Source: an uncultured Leptolyngbya sp. (GTDB taxonomy: Bacteria > Cyanobacteriota > Cyanobacteriia > Phormidesmidales > Phormidesmidaceae). Taken from it: a stretch of DNA of 17,780 bases. The notes under the pieces were generated by a model, which did no database searches, had not been told where the DNA came from, and saw only the letters and a program-made list of their open reading frames with translations. Shown piece by piece: positions 6,672 to 14,455 of the stretch (positions are counted from its first letter, which is position 1; each line of letters begins with the position of its first letter). Location of the stretch: assembly GCA_937899365.1 (NCBI GenBank), contig CALBPH010000258.1, positions 1-17,780 on the forward strand, given 5' to 3'. The translations under genes were made by a program, and so were the position numbers.

Positions 6672-8468
6672 ATGTTGCTAATTGATTGGCTGATTGTGGT
6701 GGCCTACCTCATTTTGACGATGGTGGTGGGTGTGTACCTATCACGTAAGGCCTCAGGGAGCTTAGTCGACTTCTTTGTTTCTGGTCGCTCGTTACCCTGG
6801 TGGTTAGCGGGGACCAGCATGGCTGCTACCACCTTCTCCATTGATACACCGCTGTATGTGGCCGGTGTGGTCGGCTCCCGTGGTATCGCTGGCAACTGGG
6901 AATGGTGGAGCTTTGGCATTGCTCACGTGGTAATGATCTATGTGTTTGCCAGGTTGTGGCGACGTTCTGAAGTGGTTACCGATGCTGAGCTAACTGAAAT
7001 TCGTTATGGCGGTAAAACCGCCGCCGTGTTGCGTGGAGTCAAAGCATTTCTTTTTGCTGTCACCATCAACTGTATTGGGATTGGCTATGCCATGTTGGCC
7101 ATGGTCAAAGTTGTCGATGCGCTGGAGCTATGGCAAAGCTTGGGGGTTGAACCTAATGACAGCCTCAAGCTGTGGAGCGTTGTCGTTGTCAGTATTTTGG
7201 TGCTGTTCTACGCTGGGTTCTCCGGTCTCTGGGGGGTGGTGACCACGGACTTTTTCCAGTTTTTCCTCGCTCTGTTTGGTGCCATTGTGGTGGCGGTGGC
7301 GTCGGTGGCGTCGGTGGGTGGTATGCAAAACCTGGTCAATCAGGCCCAGGCCAATACCGAATTTGACATTCTCAGTATTGTGCCCGTTACCTTTGATGGG
7401 GGCATTGGTTGGAGTTCCGTCGCCGGGATTCCGGCCAGTGCCTTTATGGCCTATGTGTTTTTACAGTGGTGGTCCTTTCGCCGCAGCGATGGCGGTGGCG
7501 AGTTTATTCAGCGTTTGGTGGCTGCTAAAAACGAAAATGAGGCCGAGAAAGCCGCCTGGTTTTTTAATATTTTGCACTATGTGATCCGTACCTGGCCTTG
7601 GATTATTGTGGCTCTGGCTGCGGTGGCAATTTATCCAGATTTGGCCGATCGCGAGCTGGGCTACCCCAAACTGATGCTCGACTTTTTACCCCCTGTGCTG
7701 TTGGGGTTGGTGGTGGCCTCCCTCATTGCCGCTTTTATGAGTACGGTGTCAACGCTCATAAACTGGGGTGCTTCCTATTTAACAAATGACCTCTATGGGC
7801 GGTTTATTAATCCAGATGCTACCCAAGTTGAACTGGTAAACGTAGGCCGCATTACGTCGGTGCTCGTCACCGTCATGGGCGCAACGGCGGCCTTCTTTGC
7901 CACTGATGTGGCGACGGTTTTTCGGCTAGTGATTGCTATTGGGACTGGTCCCGGACTGGTCCTAATTTTGCGCTGGTTCTGGTGGCGGATTAATGCGGCG
8001 GCTGAGCTGAGTTCTATGGTGACAGGCTTTGTTATTGGTTTGCTCACCAGCGTTTTAGAGGTGGTCAAGATTTCTGATTTTGGGTTGCGGCTGTTGGTGA
8101 CAGCGGGCATTACCACAGTGGTCTGGGTGACGGTCATGCTCCTGACGCCGCCCGAATCAGATGAAACTCTGGATAACTTTTATCGTCGCGTGCGCCCTGG
8201 CGGTCCTGGTTGGCAGCGCCAGCGCCAGCGCACCGGGGTGAGGCCCTTGCAAAATCTGAGCCTAGAGTTTCAACGGGTGATAGCGGCGCTACTGTTACTC
8301 TTCGGGGCTATGTTCGCGGTTGGCGGCTTTTTATTATTGAAATCTTTATTGGGCTGGTGCGCTCTGATTATTGCTGTTGTTGGCTGGTGGTGGTTACGAA
8401 AGCTCCATCATCAGCCCATATCGCCCGTACCGCGGCCCGGTCTAGACGACGATGATATATGGTCTTAA
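6672..8468 (+). CDS. Sodium:solute symporter (SSS) family transporter
   Basis: A 598-residue membrane protein with about 13 to 15 hydrophobic segments. The N-terminal part is typical of SSS (LeuT-fold) transporters: LIVVAYLILTMVVGVYLSRKASG, then FFVSGRSLPWWLAGTSMAATTFSIDTPLYVAGVVG, where the unwound first helix carries sodium- and substrate-binding groups. Later segments include FLFAVTINCIGIGYAMLAMV, FYAGFSGLWGVVTTDFFQFFLALFGA, SLIAAFMSTVSTLINWGASYLTNDLYGRF (the conserved AFMSTVST.xNW stretch of sodium-site helix 8) and GTGPGLVLILRWFWWRINAAAELSSM. A charged C-terminal tail ends DDDDIWS. The substrate cannot be read from sequence. ATG 6672 (MLLIDWLIV) is preferred to ATG 6633, which would add 13 hydrophilic residues; neither has a strong ribosome binding site. 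Bases 7301-7318 are a 9-bp near-perfect tandem repeat coding Ser-Val-Ala/Gly in a helix. Confidence 0.93.
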   Translation: MLLIDWLIVVAYLILTMVVGVYLSRKASGSLVDFFVSGRSLPWWLAGTSMAATTFSIDTPLYVAGVVGSRGIAGNWEWWSFGIAHVVMIYVFARLWRRSEVVTDAELTEIRYGGKTAAVLRGVKAFLFAVTINCIGIGYAMLAMVKVVDALELWQSLGVEPNDSLKLWSVVVVSILVLFYAGFSGLWGVVTTDFFQFFLALFGAIVVAVASVASVGGMQNLVNQAQANTEFDILSIVPVTFDGGIGWSSVAGIPASAFMAYVFLQWWSFRRSDGGGEFIQRLVAAKNENEAEKAAWFFNILHYVIRTWPWIIVALAAVAIYPDLADRELGYPKLMLDFLPPVLLGLVVASLIAAFMSTVSTLINWGASYLTNDLYGRFINPDATQVELVNVGRITSVLVTVMGATAAFFATDVATVFRLVIAIGTGPGLVLILRWFWWRINAAAELSSMVTGFVIGLLTSVLEVVKISDFGLRLLVTAGITTVVWVTVMLLTPPESDETLDNFYRRVRPGGPGWQRQRQRTGVRPLQNLSLEFQRVIAALLLLFGAMFAVGGFLLLKSLLGWCALIIAVVGWWWLRKLHHQPISPVPRPGLDDDDIWS

Positions 8469-8578
8469 GGGTTGAGCTAGTGACTGAGTTGCGTTGGCAA
8501 AGAGGCGTTACGATACTTAATAGAGGCGGCCCAATATAGTCGGCAGCTTCTGTTCATGTTTAGTTTTAGAGTCGCACC

Positions 8579-8758
8579 ATGTCTATTTTTCGCTCCTATG
8601 TTATGCCGTTTGTCATTTTGATTGTGTTTCTAGTGGCGATGCTAGCGGTGAGTGCTCGGATCTGGCTACCCAGCGATATGCTAGCGCCCGCTCCCATTGA
8701 TGGTGACGAGTTGGCTTTACTGACAAAGGCTCTTTTGCTTAATGGATTTGGCAGTTAG
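8579..8758 (+). CDS. Small single-span membrane protein (59 residues), unrecognised
   Basis: ATG 8579 opens a 59-codon frame ending at TAG 8756-8758. The peptide has a short N-terminus (MSIFRSYV), one strong transmembrane helix (MPFVILIVFLVAMLAVSARIWL, residues 9-30) and a Pro/Asp-rich tail (SDMLAPAPIDGDELALLTKALL). It lies 110 bases after the symporter gene and overlaps the acetyltransferase start by 17 bases in another frame, suggesting translational coupling. The composition is that of a real membrane peptide and not of a shadow frame: no coding frame lies opposite. No clear Shine-Dalgarno is seen (TTTTAGAGTCGCACC before the ATG). I do not recognise the family. Confidence 0.6.
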   Translation: MSIFRSYVMPFVILIVFLVAMLAVSARIWLPSDMLAPAPIDGDELALLTKALLLNGFGS

Positions 8759-9242
8759 CTGGCCACCAGGTTATCGATTAATTGAGGGGTCTACTGCCGA
8801 TCGCTCACGTTTGATTGCGACCATGGAAAAGGCCTATGGAGAGTTAGGGGCCACTAGCTTTAGCCACATAGGTCCTACAGTCGATCAGTATTTTGCTGGT
8901 TTATCGGTCCTGTGGTGGCTGGAAACTGATGCGGCCCAAGCTAGGCCACGTATTGGGTTTACGGCCCAGACCGTAGACCCTCTAGGGTGTCTCTGGCTGG
9001 GGCAGTCTAATAATCAACTAACGGGCGCTCTACAAGCCTATGTTTACCTGGTCTATGTTGCTTTAGAGCATCGTCGTCAGGGCTTAGGCTGTGCGTTAAT
9101 GGATCAAGCCAAGGTCTGGGCCCAATCCCAGGGATATCAGCAGATTTCCCTACAGGTTTTTACTAATAATGTGGCGGCTCTAAGGCTCTATGGCAGCTTG
9201 GGGTATCGTCCTCAAGCGTCTTGGATGACCTTAGATTTGTGA
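8742..9242 (+). CDS. GNAT-family N-acetyltransferase
   Basis: This 166-residue protein has the GNAT fold: an N-terminal strand (YRLIEGSTAD), the helix SRLIATMEKAYGELG, the substrate-side stretch VLWWLETD, then the acetyl-CoA motif A at residues 102-122 (YLVYVALEHRRQGLGCALM, with the pyrophosphate loop RRQGLG at 111-116). Motif B is QISLQVFTNNVAALRLYGSLGYRP, where N-x-x-A-x-x-LY-xx-LGY is diagnostic. It would transfer an acetyl group from acetyl-CoA to an amine; the target (protein N-terminus, antibiotic or small metabolite) is not evident. ATG 8742 overlaps the end of the preceding 59-residue membrane ORF. It converges on yajQ with only 24 bases between the stops. Confidence 0.92.
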   Translation: MDLAVSWPPGYRLIEGSTADRSRLIATMEKAYGELGATSFSHIGPTVDQYFAGLSVLWWLETDAAQARPRIGFTAQTVDPLGCLWLGQSNNQLTGALQAYVYLVYVALEHRRQGLGCALMDQAKVWAQSQGYQQISLQVFTNNVAALRLYGSLGYRPQASWMTLDL

Positions 9243-9266
9243 CTCTCTAAGTGTGGAAGAGGGACC

Positions 9267-9758
9267 CTAGCGATAATTTTGAAATTGTAGGGCAACGGGC
9301 CAGTCTTCTTCCTTGATGAGTTGGATTGCACTTTGCAAGTCGTCTTTTGATTTAGCCGAGATGCGAACGGCATCGCCTTGAATAGAAGCCTGGACTTTTT
9401 TCAGATTGTCACGAATCATTTTTGAGATTTTTTTGGCCGTCTCTTGGCTAAGCCCTTTTTTTAACTCAATGTCTTGGCGGATACGGTTGCCGCTGGCTGC
9501 GTCAATTGTGCCATAGTCGAAGATCTTCATCGACAGGTTACGCTTAGCGGCTTTTGTCTGGATCAGAACATGAACTGCATCCAGGGTCATTTCGCTAGCG
9601 GTTTCAATCGAAATGGTTGTTTCGCCTAGATCTAGCGTTGTTTTGGTGTCTTTTAGATCGTAGCGACTTTTGAGCTCGCGACGCACTTGATCAAGGGCGT
9701 TAACCAGCTCCTGACGGTCAAAGTCACTGACTACATCAAAGGAATAGGAAGATGCCAT
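9267..9758 (-). CDS. yajQ: YajQ-family cyclic di-GMP / nucleic-acid binding protein
   Basis: A 163-residue protein of normal length for the family, opening ASSYSFDVVSDFDRQELVNALDQ, followed by SRYDLKDTK and the mid-protein AAKRNLSMKIFDYG. The C-terminal half has GLSQETAKKISKMIRD, KVQASIQGDAVRISAKSKDDLQ and the end DWPVALQFQNYR, all YajQ hallmarks. The fold is two ferredoxin-like domains. Xanthomonas homologues bind cyclic di-GMP and affect transcription factors; in E. coli the protein binds nucleotides and RNA. The cyanobacterial role is not established. The start is ATG 9758. It is the last gene of a minus-strand series, 114 bases after the MAPEG gene, and converges on the acetyltransferase gene. 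Confidence 0.94.
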   Translation of the reverse strand: MASSYSFDVVSDFDRQELVNALDQVRRELKSRYDLKDTKTTLDLGETTISIETASEMTLDAVHVLIQTKAAKRNLSMKIFDYGTIDAASGNRIRQDIELKKGLSQETAKKISKMIRDNLKKVQASIQGDAVRISAKSKDDLQSAIQLIKEEDWPVALQFQNYR

Positions 9759-9872
9759 AGTGAGGAAATATGGGTCGTGAATGGTGATGATGGTGGGCGA
9801 GAAACTGATGGGTACTCACCTCAGATCATGAAGAATGTCCGAGTGGTAGAGTTTTTGGAATATAGGTTAGAC

Positions 9873-10325
9873 CTATTGTAACCAAAGGGTTTTGCAGCTC
9901 ATGAAGTATAGGCTAAAAATACTGAAGCTGCCGATGCCGAACATTAGCGATCGCAACGGTGCCACATTAAGCATATAAAACACTGCAAACATCAGCCGAG
10001 CAATCAGATAGGCAAGTACTGCCAGCAGTGCGTTACGCCCGTCTTGACCCGTTACATAGGCCATAATGGCTGCTGGCGCATAGAGCATAAATGACTCGAA
10101 TGCGTTTTGGTGGGCCCAGTTAGCCCGCTTGGCATAATCTGGCAGCTTGTCGGCATAAAAACGGGGCCGAGAAAACACCTCTAGCGGATTATCCATGGAC
10201 TGGGCCAACTTAACCCGCTCTGCGGCCACCACCAAATAGGGAACATAAATCAGGAATGCCGCCACTGGCAAACTGTACAGAAGAATATTAGGCAGGGATA
10301 GTAAGCTCACAAATAATCGCACCAA
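9873..10325 (-). CDS. MAPEG-family integral membrane protein
   Basis: A 150-residue protein with four hydrophobic helices: LLYSLPVAAFLIYVPYLVVA (about 14-33), ESFMLYAPAAIMAYVTG, NALLAVLAYLIARLMFAVFYMLNVAPLRSLMFGIG and SIFSLYFMSC. The stretch RANWAHQNAFESFMLYAPAA fits the MAPEG signature (RA.xAHxNxxE), the conserved Arg/Asn/Glu segment of the glutathione- and eicosanoid-metabolising superfamily. Bacterial members are often annotated as MAPEG without known substrate. The start is uncertain: the frame begins with TTG 10325, with GTG at 10322 and 10310 as options and no ATG near. It lies between the SLOG gene (93-base gap) and yajQ (114-base gap) on the same strand. It carries one HIP1 octamer (9947). 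Confidence 0.85.
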   Translation of the reverse strand: MVRLFVSLLSLPNILLYSLPVAAFLIYVPYLVVAAERVKLAQSMDNPLEVFSRPRFYADKLPDYAKRANWAHQNAFESFMLYAPAAIMAYVTGQDGRNALLAVLAYLIARLMFAVFYMLNVAPLRSLMFGIGSFSIFSLYFMSCKTLWLQ

Positions 10326-10418
10326 TACAACTAACGGGAAAAATGGGTCAGGCTAAGCTGGCATTCATGGGATTGCCATAGCGCCTAGCCCCATAACCTG
10401 ATGTCCTTGCCTATTAAT

Positions 10419-10934
10419 CTAATCAAAATAAAACAGGGTCACAATCTTTCGCTGCTCTTCTGCGTCTTTGCAGGTTTTTAGCAGCGTGTGGCTATCATGA
10501 AACGCAAAGCAAATCAGCTGCTGACAGCGAGAAATAATTTCTTGGTTACACAGGGAACTAGCCTCGGCCAGCTCCAGCCGATCGTTGGCTGAGTTTTCCA
10601 CCAAGTGCATGACCGAATCTAGCTGCTCACGAGATTCGCGCGGCTGACGTTCCAAGCTTTGGGGCAAAATAACTGTCAGCAGATTGGGGTCTGCTTTCAT
10701 GGCTCCACGAATGGCAGCGGAGTTGGTCCCTGTGGCCCCCGATGTCAGTAGACGATTGCCGCCCAGCACCAGCGCGTAGCTCATAAGCTCAATTAGCCGC
10801 AGATGGGTAATGGGCACATGGCGGGACCCCAAGATAGCAATTCGCTTAGAGCCTGACTGTTGAATAGTCGCAAGCTCTTGCAAAAAATCATCTACCTTAA
10901 GTGATTCGATGGGAGTATCAAGGGACTGACTCAA
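10419..10934 (-). CDS. SLOG / DprA-like Rossmann protein ('DNA recombination-mediator protein A' family)
   Basis: A 171-residue protein with a Rossmann-type fold resembling DprA/LOG: SKRIAILGSRHVPITHLRLIELMSYAL (residues 29-55), the nucleotide-loop-like LLTSGATGTNSAAIRGAM (62-79), then TVILPQSLERQPRESREQL and a late strand QLICFAFHDSHTLLKTC. Cyanobacterial relatives are named DNA recombination-mediator protein A, but the protein is much shorter than true DprA (about 290-380 residues). It may instead be a nucleotide-sensing SLOG domain. The start appears to be TTG 10934; no ATG occurs upstream of the domain and no clear ribosome binding site is visible, so the N-terminus is tentative. It follows the DRTGG-protein gene after 89 bases on the same strand. 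Confidence 0.82.
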   Translation of the reverse strand: MSQSLDTPIESLKVDDFLQELATIQQSGSKRIAILGSRHVPITHLRLIELMSYALVLGGNRLLTSGATGTNSAAIRGAMKADPNLLTVILPQSLERQPRESREQLDSVMHLVENSANDRLELAEASSLCNQEIISRCQQLICFAFHDSHTLLKTCKDAEEQRKIVTLFYFD

Positions 10935-11023
10935 GGGTTTATATAGTTTTAATGAAGGGACTGGCCAATTCTACCAAACCCTTGTCCCCAAGCCCGGCTA
11001 TCCTTGCTGCGGTCAAGGCTTTT

Positions 11024-12109
11024 CTAGGCTGTGACCACGGGCGATGACAAATTCAACTCACCCATTAGACGTTCGACATCAAAATGCTTTTCCATCAGTA
11101 GCTGAATGCACTGAACTTTAATGGGTTCTTGCAAACGCACCTGTTGAAAGGACCTTTCGATGATTTCGACCGTGGTGAGGGTGTCTAGGTCAACCGATAG
11201 TATGGGGTCTTCTATATCTTGGGCTCGACTGATGATATCTGGGCGCGTTGCCTGGTGCCCTGTCAAAATCAGGCACTGAGTCGAGGTTTCTAAGGCCGCA
11301 AGCTGGATATCAGCTCGATCACCACCAGTAATCACGGCCATATTGTCGGCCCGGCGAAAATACTTGAGAGCTGAGTTTACATTCATCGCCCCAATACTCA
11401 GACTCTCAACCATCAGGTCCATACGTTCTTCGCAACAGAGCACCTCAGCTTTGAGCTCCTGTACTAGCTGGCCAACGCTAACACTGCGCATGAGGGGGGT
11501 ACTGGGCAAAATTCCCAAAACGGGTATGCCGTGGCGCTCAAGACACGCTTTAACATTGGTTGTTACATCTTGGAGCTGATCTGCGGGTACATCGTTAATC
11601 AAGACACCCATGAGGCGGTCACCCAGCTTTTGTTTGGCGGCCAGCAGACCGTCAACAATCAGTACTGAATGAAACCGAGCGACCTCCATGACCTGGGCTT
11701 CGGTCACCTGGGCTAGCTGTGTGAGGGACAGACCAATTAGGGTGCCCTCTTCAAGGGTGCCAGGCCCTTCAATTAGCAGTAAATCTTCGCCCTGGCCTCC
11801 CAGGTAGCTAGCCATCTGCTGCGGGTCAATGGCCGATGTTTCTTCTGTCAGCTGTTGCTCAATGGTCTGGGCATCTAGGGATAGAAGCGTTGGTCGTAAC
11901 CGTGATGCCGGCAGTTCTAATATTTTAGAAATAAATCGAACATCTTCATCGAGGCCAGCTTCATCGCTGGGACAGGTGCCAACGGGCTTAGCATAGGCAA
12001 TATCAATACCGCGATCCTGAAGCTGTAAGGCCAAACCCGTTATGGTGGCCGACTTGCCACTGTAAGGCTCTGTTGAGCCAATCAGCAGATGCTTTGATGG
12101 ATTGGGCAC
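11024..12109 (-). CDS. BioD-like P-loop + DRTGG protein ('phosphotransacetylase family protein')
   Basis: A 361-residue protein with an N-terminal P-loop domain like dethiobiotin synthetase (HLLIGSTEPYSGKSATITGLALQL, with EPYSGKS as Walker A; AYAKPVGTC at 39-47; LLLIEGPGTLEEG as the switch segment) and a C-terminal DRTGG domain (about 215-325: MNVNSALKYFRRADNMAVITGGDRADIQLAAL). These two domains precede the catalytic domain in long bacterial Pta, and the cyanobacterial stand-alone protein is usually named a phosphotransacetylase family protein although it lacks the acetyltransferase domain. A regulatory role through nucleotide sensing is an inference. GTG 12109 is chosen because AGGAG lies 5 bases upstream and the protein then begins MPNPSKHLLIGSTE; a TTG at 12130 is the alternative. 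Confidence 0.88.
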   Translation of the reverse strand: MPNPSKHLLIGSTEPYSGKSATITGLALQLQDRGIDIAYAKPVGTCPSDEAGLDEDVRFISKILELPASRLRPTLLSLDAQTIEQQLTEETSAIDPQQMASYLGGQGEDLLLIEGPGTLEEGTLIGLSLTQLAQVTEAQVMEVARFHSVLIVDGLLAAKQKLGDRLMGVLINDVPADQLQDVTTNVKACLERHGIPVLGILPSTPLMRSVSVGQLVQELKAEVLCCEERMDLMVESLSIGAMNVNSALKYFRRADNMAVITGGDRADIQLAALETSTQCLILTGHQATRPDIISRAQDIEDPILSVDLDTLTTVEIIERSFQQVRLQEPIKVQCIQLLMEKHFDVERLMGELNLSSPVVTA

Positions 12110-12279
12110 ACTATCACTCCTAACTACCAATGGGGCTACCCCTCATTGTGCCATGGAGAGCTGTTTGCAATTGGAGGAAACGTTAACTTTTGACGAAGTG
12201 TTTTCTGGCTGTCTAAAGCTAGTAAATGCTTAGTGGATACGTCGTCAGGGCCAGGAAAGCATGGCATATGGGGCCAAAT

Positions 12280-12651
12280 CTATTCATCCATTCTCAGCAG
12301 GCGGCGATAGAAGGATTTGGAAAAGTCGGGGGATCGTTTGAGACGCATGGCGGTCACCACGTCGATCAGAAAATCGACAAATTCGAAAGTGGCCATGGTG
12401 ATTTCGTAGGTGAGGTCGGCATCCCCGTCGAACTGCATACGGCACTGGGTGAGGTCGGCGGGTAGCATCGAAACATTCCAGGTGGCTAAAAAAGCAATGC
12501 TTTCGCCCCCTTCAATCCGGCGCTCACCTTCAAGGTTGCCACGTTTGTAAAGACCAATGGCGTAGGGTAGCGCTTTTCGTTTATTGCCCTGGTAATAGGG
12601 CATGTAAACGCCGACATCTTGTTTGGGAGCTGGCTGAATGTCTATAGGCAT
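12280..12651 (-). CDS. ebsA: EbsA-type protein (type IV pilus / biofilm self-suppression)
   Basis: A 123-residue soluble protein from ATG 12651, with VGVYMPYYQGNKRKALPYAIGLYKRGNLEGERRIEGGESIAF, then NVSMLPADLTQCRMQFDGDADLTYEITM and a basic end SFYRRLLRMDE. This pattern matches the small conserved cyanobacterial protein called EbsA, which in Synechococcus elongatus is needed for type IV pilus assembly and for repressing biofilm formation. The family call is from memory of homologues, not a search. A TTG at 12663 would add four residues. No clear ribosome binding site is seen. The gene lies 170 bases upstream of the DRTGG gene on the same strand and diverges from the glucolipid synthase gene. 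Confidence 0.78.
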   Translation of the reverse strand: MPIDIQPAPKQDVGVYMPYYQGNKRKALPYAIGLYKRGNLEGERRIEGGESIAFLATWNVSMLPADLTQCRMQFDGDADLTYEITMATFEFVDFLIDVVTAMRLKRSPDFSKSFYRRLLRMDE

Positions 12652-12978
12652 AGCGTTGAGCAATGGGGTCTCTTAAAACAGGGTGACTTCGAACAGGGGG
12701 AACTTAGGTAAACAGCAACGTTAAGGTCTGATTGAGTATCCGAGACCCAGATCTTGAGAAGCTTAGGGGCATAGCGCTGTGATCAATAGGCTGTGATCTG
12801 TGACCAAGATGCTGCTGATTTTGTTCTACCGAGCAATAGTGTACCCACAGATTCTTGGGCTCTGCGCACGTCTAGCCCATCGGTTTGCGGAGAATATATG
12901 GCTAAAGGCGATGGGATGTAACAGATTTTAATAAGATATTAATAACCTGTAACCCTATGCCCCAATAACACGGAACCT
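12652..12978. other. Divergent intergenic region between ebsA and the glucolipid synthase gene
   Basis: These 327 bases hold no supported gene. The right half is AT-rich next to the plus-strand start (TTTTAATAAGATATTAATAACC, 12926-12947), a plausible -10 region for the glycosyltransferase gene, with GGAA as a weak ribosome binding site before ATG 12979. I see no strong hairpin or repeat here. Confidence 0.35.
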
Positions 12979-14307
12979 ATGGCGATTGAAATGGTACCAA
13001 ATGTTTCTCCAGACGATCTTTCGGAGGGACGTCGCCTAAAAGCATTAGCGGCTTTAGTGTTTTTGTGGGGCATAACGTTGGTGTTGCACTGGGTCACGTG
13101 GGGGGCTTTGGTGGTTTGGGGGGTGACTGGATTAGTGGCACTGTATCTGGTGCGGATTGCGATCGCATATTCCACCTGCGCCACTAGCCCCAACAGAGCG
13201 GGTCTGACGGCCGAAGTGGAGGAGTCTCCCCGAGTATCGCTGTTAGTGGCGGCCAAAAATGAAGCAGCGGTGATTGCCAATTTGGTGGCTTCGCTGTGTA
13301 GCTTAGACTATCCCGAAGATCGCTATGAGCTGTGGGTGATTGACGACAACAGTGACGATGGCACTGGCGGTATCTTAGACCGATTGACCCAAGACTATCC
13401 CAAGCTCAAAGTGTTACATCGCGGACCAGAGGCCACCGGGGGCAAGTCCGGTGCGCTTAATCTGGCCTGGCCACGGGCGACGGGGGACCTGTTGGCGGTG
13501 TTTGATGCCGATGCCCAGGTGCCTGCAAACTTGCTTCAGCATGTGGTACCGCTGTTTTCCAATGACCAGACCGGGGCAATTCAGGTACGCAAGTCTATTG
13601 TCAACAGCGAGACTAATTTTTGGACCCAGGGCCAGGCGGCGGAAATGGCCTTAGATCGCTATTACCAGGAGCAGCGGGCTGCCCGCTGCGGCATCGGTGA
13701 GCTGCGGGGTAACGGTCAGTTTGTGCGCCGCACCGCCATTACCCAATGTGGTGGGTGGAATGAAATGACCATTACTGATGATTTGGATCTGACGGTGCAG
13801 CTGCACCTAAATCAATGGAATATCGGCTTTTTGACCACTCCCACCGTTGGTGAAGAAGGGGTGACTAGTGGTATCGCCCTTTGGCATCAGCGCAACCGGT
13901 GGGCCGAGGGGGGCTATCAGCGTTATTTAGACTACTGGCGATTGCTACTGCGTAACCGGCTGGGCTGGAATAAATCCATCGATATGCTGGTGTACTGGAT
14001 GTTGCAATATATGTTGCCAATTGTTGCACTGCCGGATTTGATGATTGCGATCGCACTGCGTCAGCCCCCTGTGTTTGCCCCCTTAACAACATTTGCGGTG
14101 GGGGTGTCCTACTGGGGCATGGCCATGGGGATTCGTCGCACCCAAAAAATATCCTTGCTACTAGCGATGGTGAGAGCCGTGAAAGGTACGCTCTATATGA
14201 CCCACTGGATTGTGGTGATGGCCTTTGCCACCACCCGAATGGCAGTGCGACCAAAGCGTCTGAAGTGGGTAAAAACCATTCACGATGGCGAAGCTGCCAG
14301 CGCCTAA
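12979..14307 (+). CDS. mgdA: Family 2 glycosyltransferase, monoglucosyldiacylglycerol synthase type
   Basis: A 442-residue processive-type GT2 enzyme. Two N-terminal helices (about 20-60) precede the catalytic domain: SLLVAAKNEAAVIANLV, ELWVIDDNSDDGT (DDN 122-124), GGKSGALN, LLAVFDADAQVP (the DxD metal site, 176-178), GELRGNGQFVRR, TITDDLDLT (catalytic Asp 267-268) and HQRNRWAEGGYQRYLDYW (QxxRW, 304-308). Further helices lie at the C-terminus. The GELRGNGQ, EEGVTSGIALWHQRNRWAEGG and YLDYW stretches match the cyanobacterial enzyme (Synechocystis Sll1377) that makes monoglucosyldiacylglycerol from UDP-glucose and diacylglycerol, the precursor of monogalactosyl lipid in thylakoids. A cellulose- or glucan-synthase relative is the alternative. 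It contains HIP1 octamers at 13159 and 14047 and is followed by a strong terminator. Confidence 0.88.
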   Translation: MAIEMVPNVSPDDLSEGRRLKALAALVFLWGITLVLHWVTWGALVVWGVTGLVALYLVRIAIAYSTCATSPNRAGLTAEVEESPRVSLLVAAKNEAAVIANLVASLCSLDYPEDRYELWVIDDNSDDGTGGILDRLTQDYPKLKVLHRGPEATGGKSGALNLAWPRATGDLLAVFDADAQVPANLLQHVVPLFSNDQTGAIQVRKSIVNSETNFWTQGQAAEMALDRYYQEQRAARCGIGELRGNGQFVRRTAITQCGGWNEMTITDDLDLTVQLHLNQWNIGFLTTPTVGEEGVTSGIALWHQRNRWAEGGYQRYLDYWRLLLRNRLGWNKSIDMLVYWMLQYMLPIVALPDLMIAIALRQPPVFAPLTTFAVGVSYWGMAMGIRRTQKISLLLAMVRAVKGTLYMTHWIVVMAFATTRMAVRPKRLKWVKTIHDGEAASA

Positions 14308-14360
14308 ACCCTGACAATTTCCGTCGTTTTTTATCTAAAGACTGTCGTTAGGAGTCTAAA

Positions 14361-14396
14361 GAAATCGTTGCGATACCCGGCGTCGCAACGATTTTT
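14361..14396 (+). terminator. Strong hairpin terminator after the glucolipid synthase gene
   Basis: A perfect 12-bp stem, AAATCGTTGCGA (14362-14373) with its exact complement 14383-14394, encloses a 9-base loop and runs into TTTTT on the plus strand. It begins 54 bases after the stop of the glycosyltransferase gene and precedes the membrane-protein gene at 14456, separating the two transcripts. Confidence 0.88.
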
Positions 14397-14455
14397 CACG
14401 TTTGTTGCCAGCTATATCGGCTAGCGTTATGGCATACCCATACCTGGTCTGATTT

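Noticed and set aside
8211..8230. Short tandem CAGCGC repeat in the symporter gene
   Set aside because: Three units coding a Gln-Arg run in a cytoplasmic tail; ordinary coding simplicity.
6704..8455. Several overlapping frames on both strands within the symporter gene (for example 7276-7584 +, 7793-8137 -)
   Set aside because: They lie wholly inside a well-supported membrane transporter gene and show low-complexity or unrealistic composition.
12939..14317. Long antisense frames on the minus strand (12939-13280 and 13865-14317) opposite the glycosyltransferase gene
   Set aside because: Their sequences are Ser/Arg/Pro-rich with no known motif, and the plus-strand frame has full GT2 motifs throughout. 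They are shadows.
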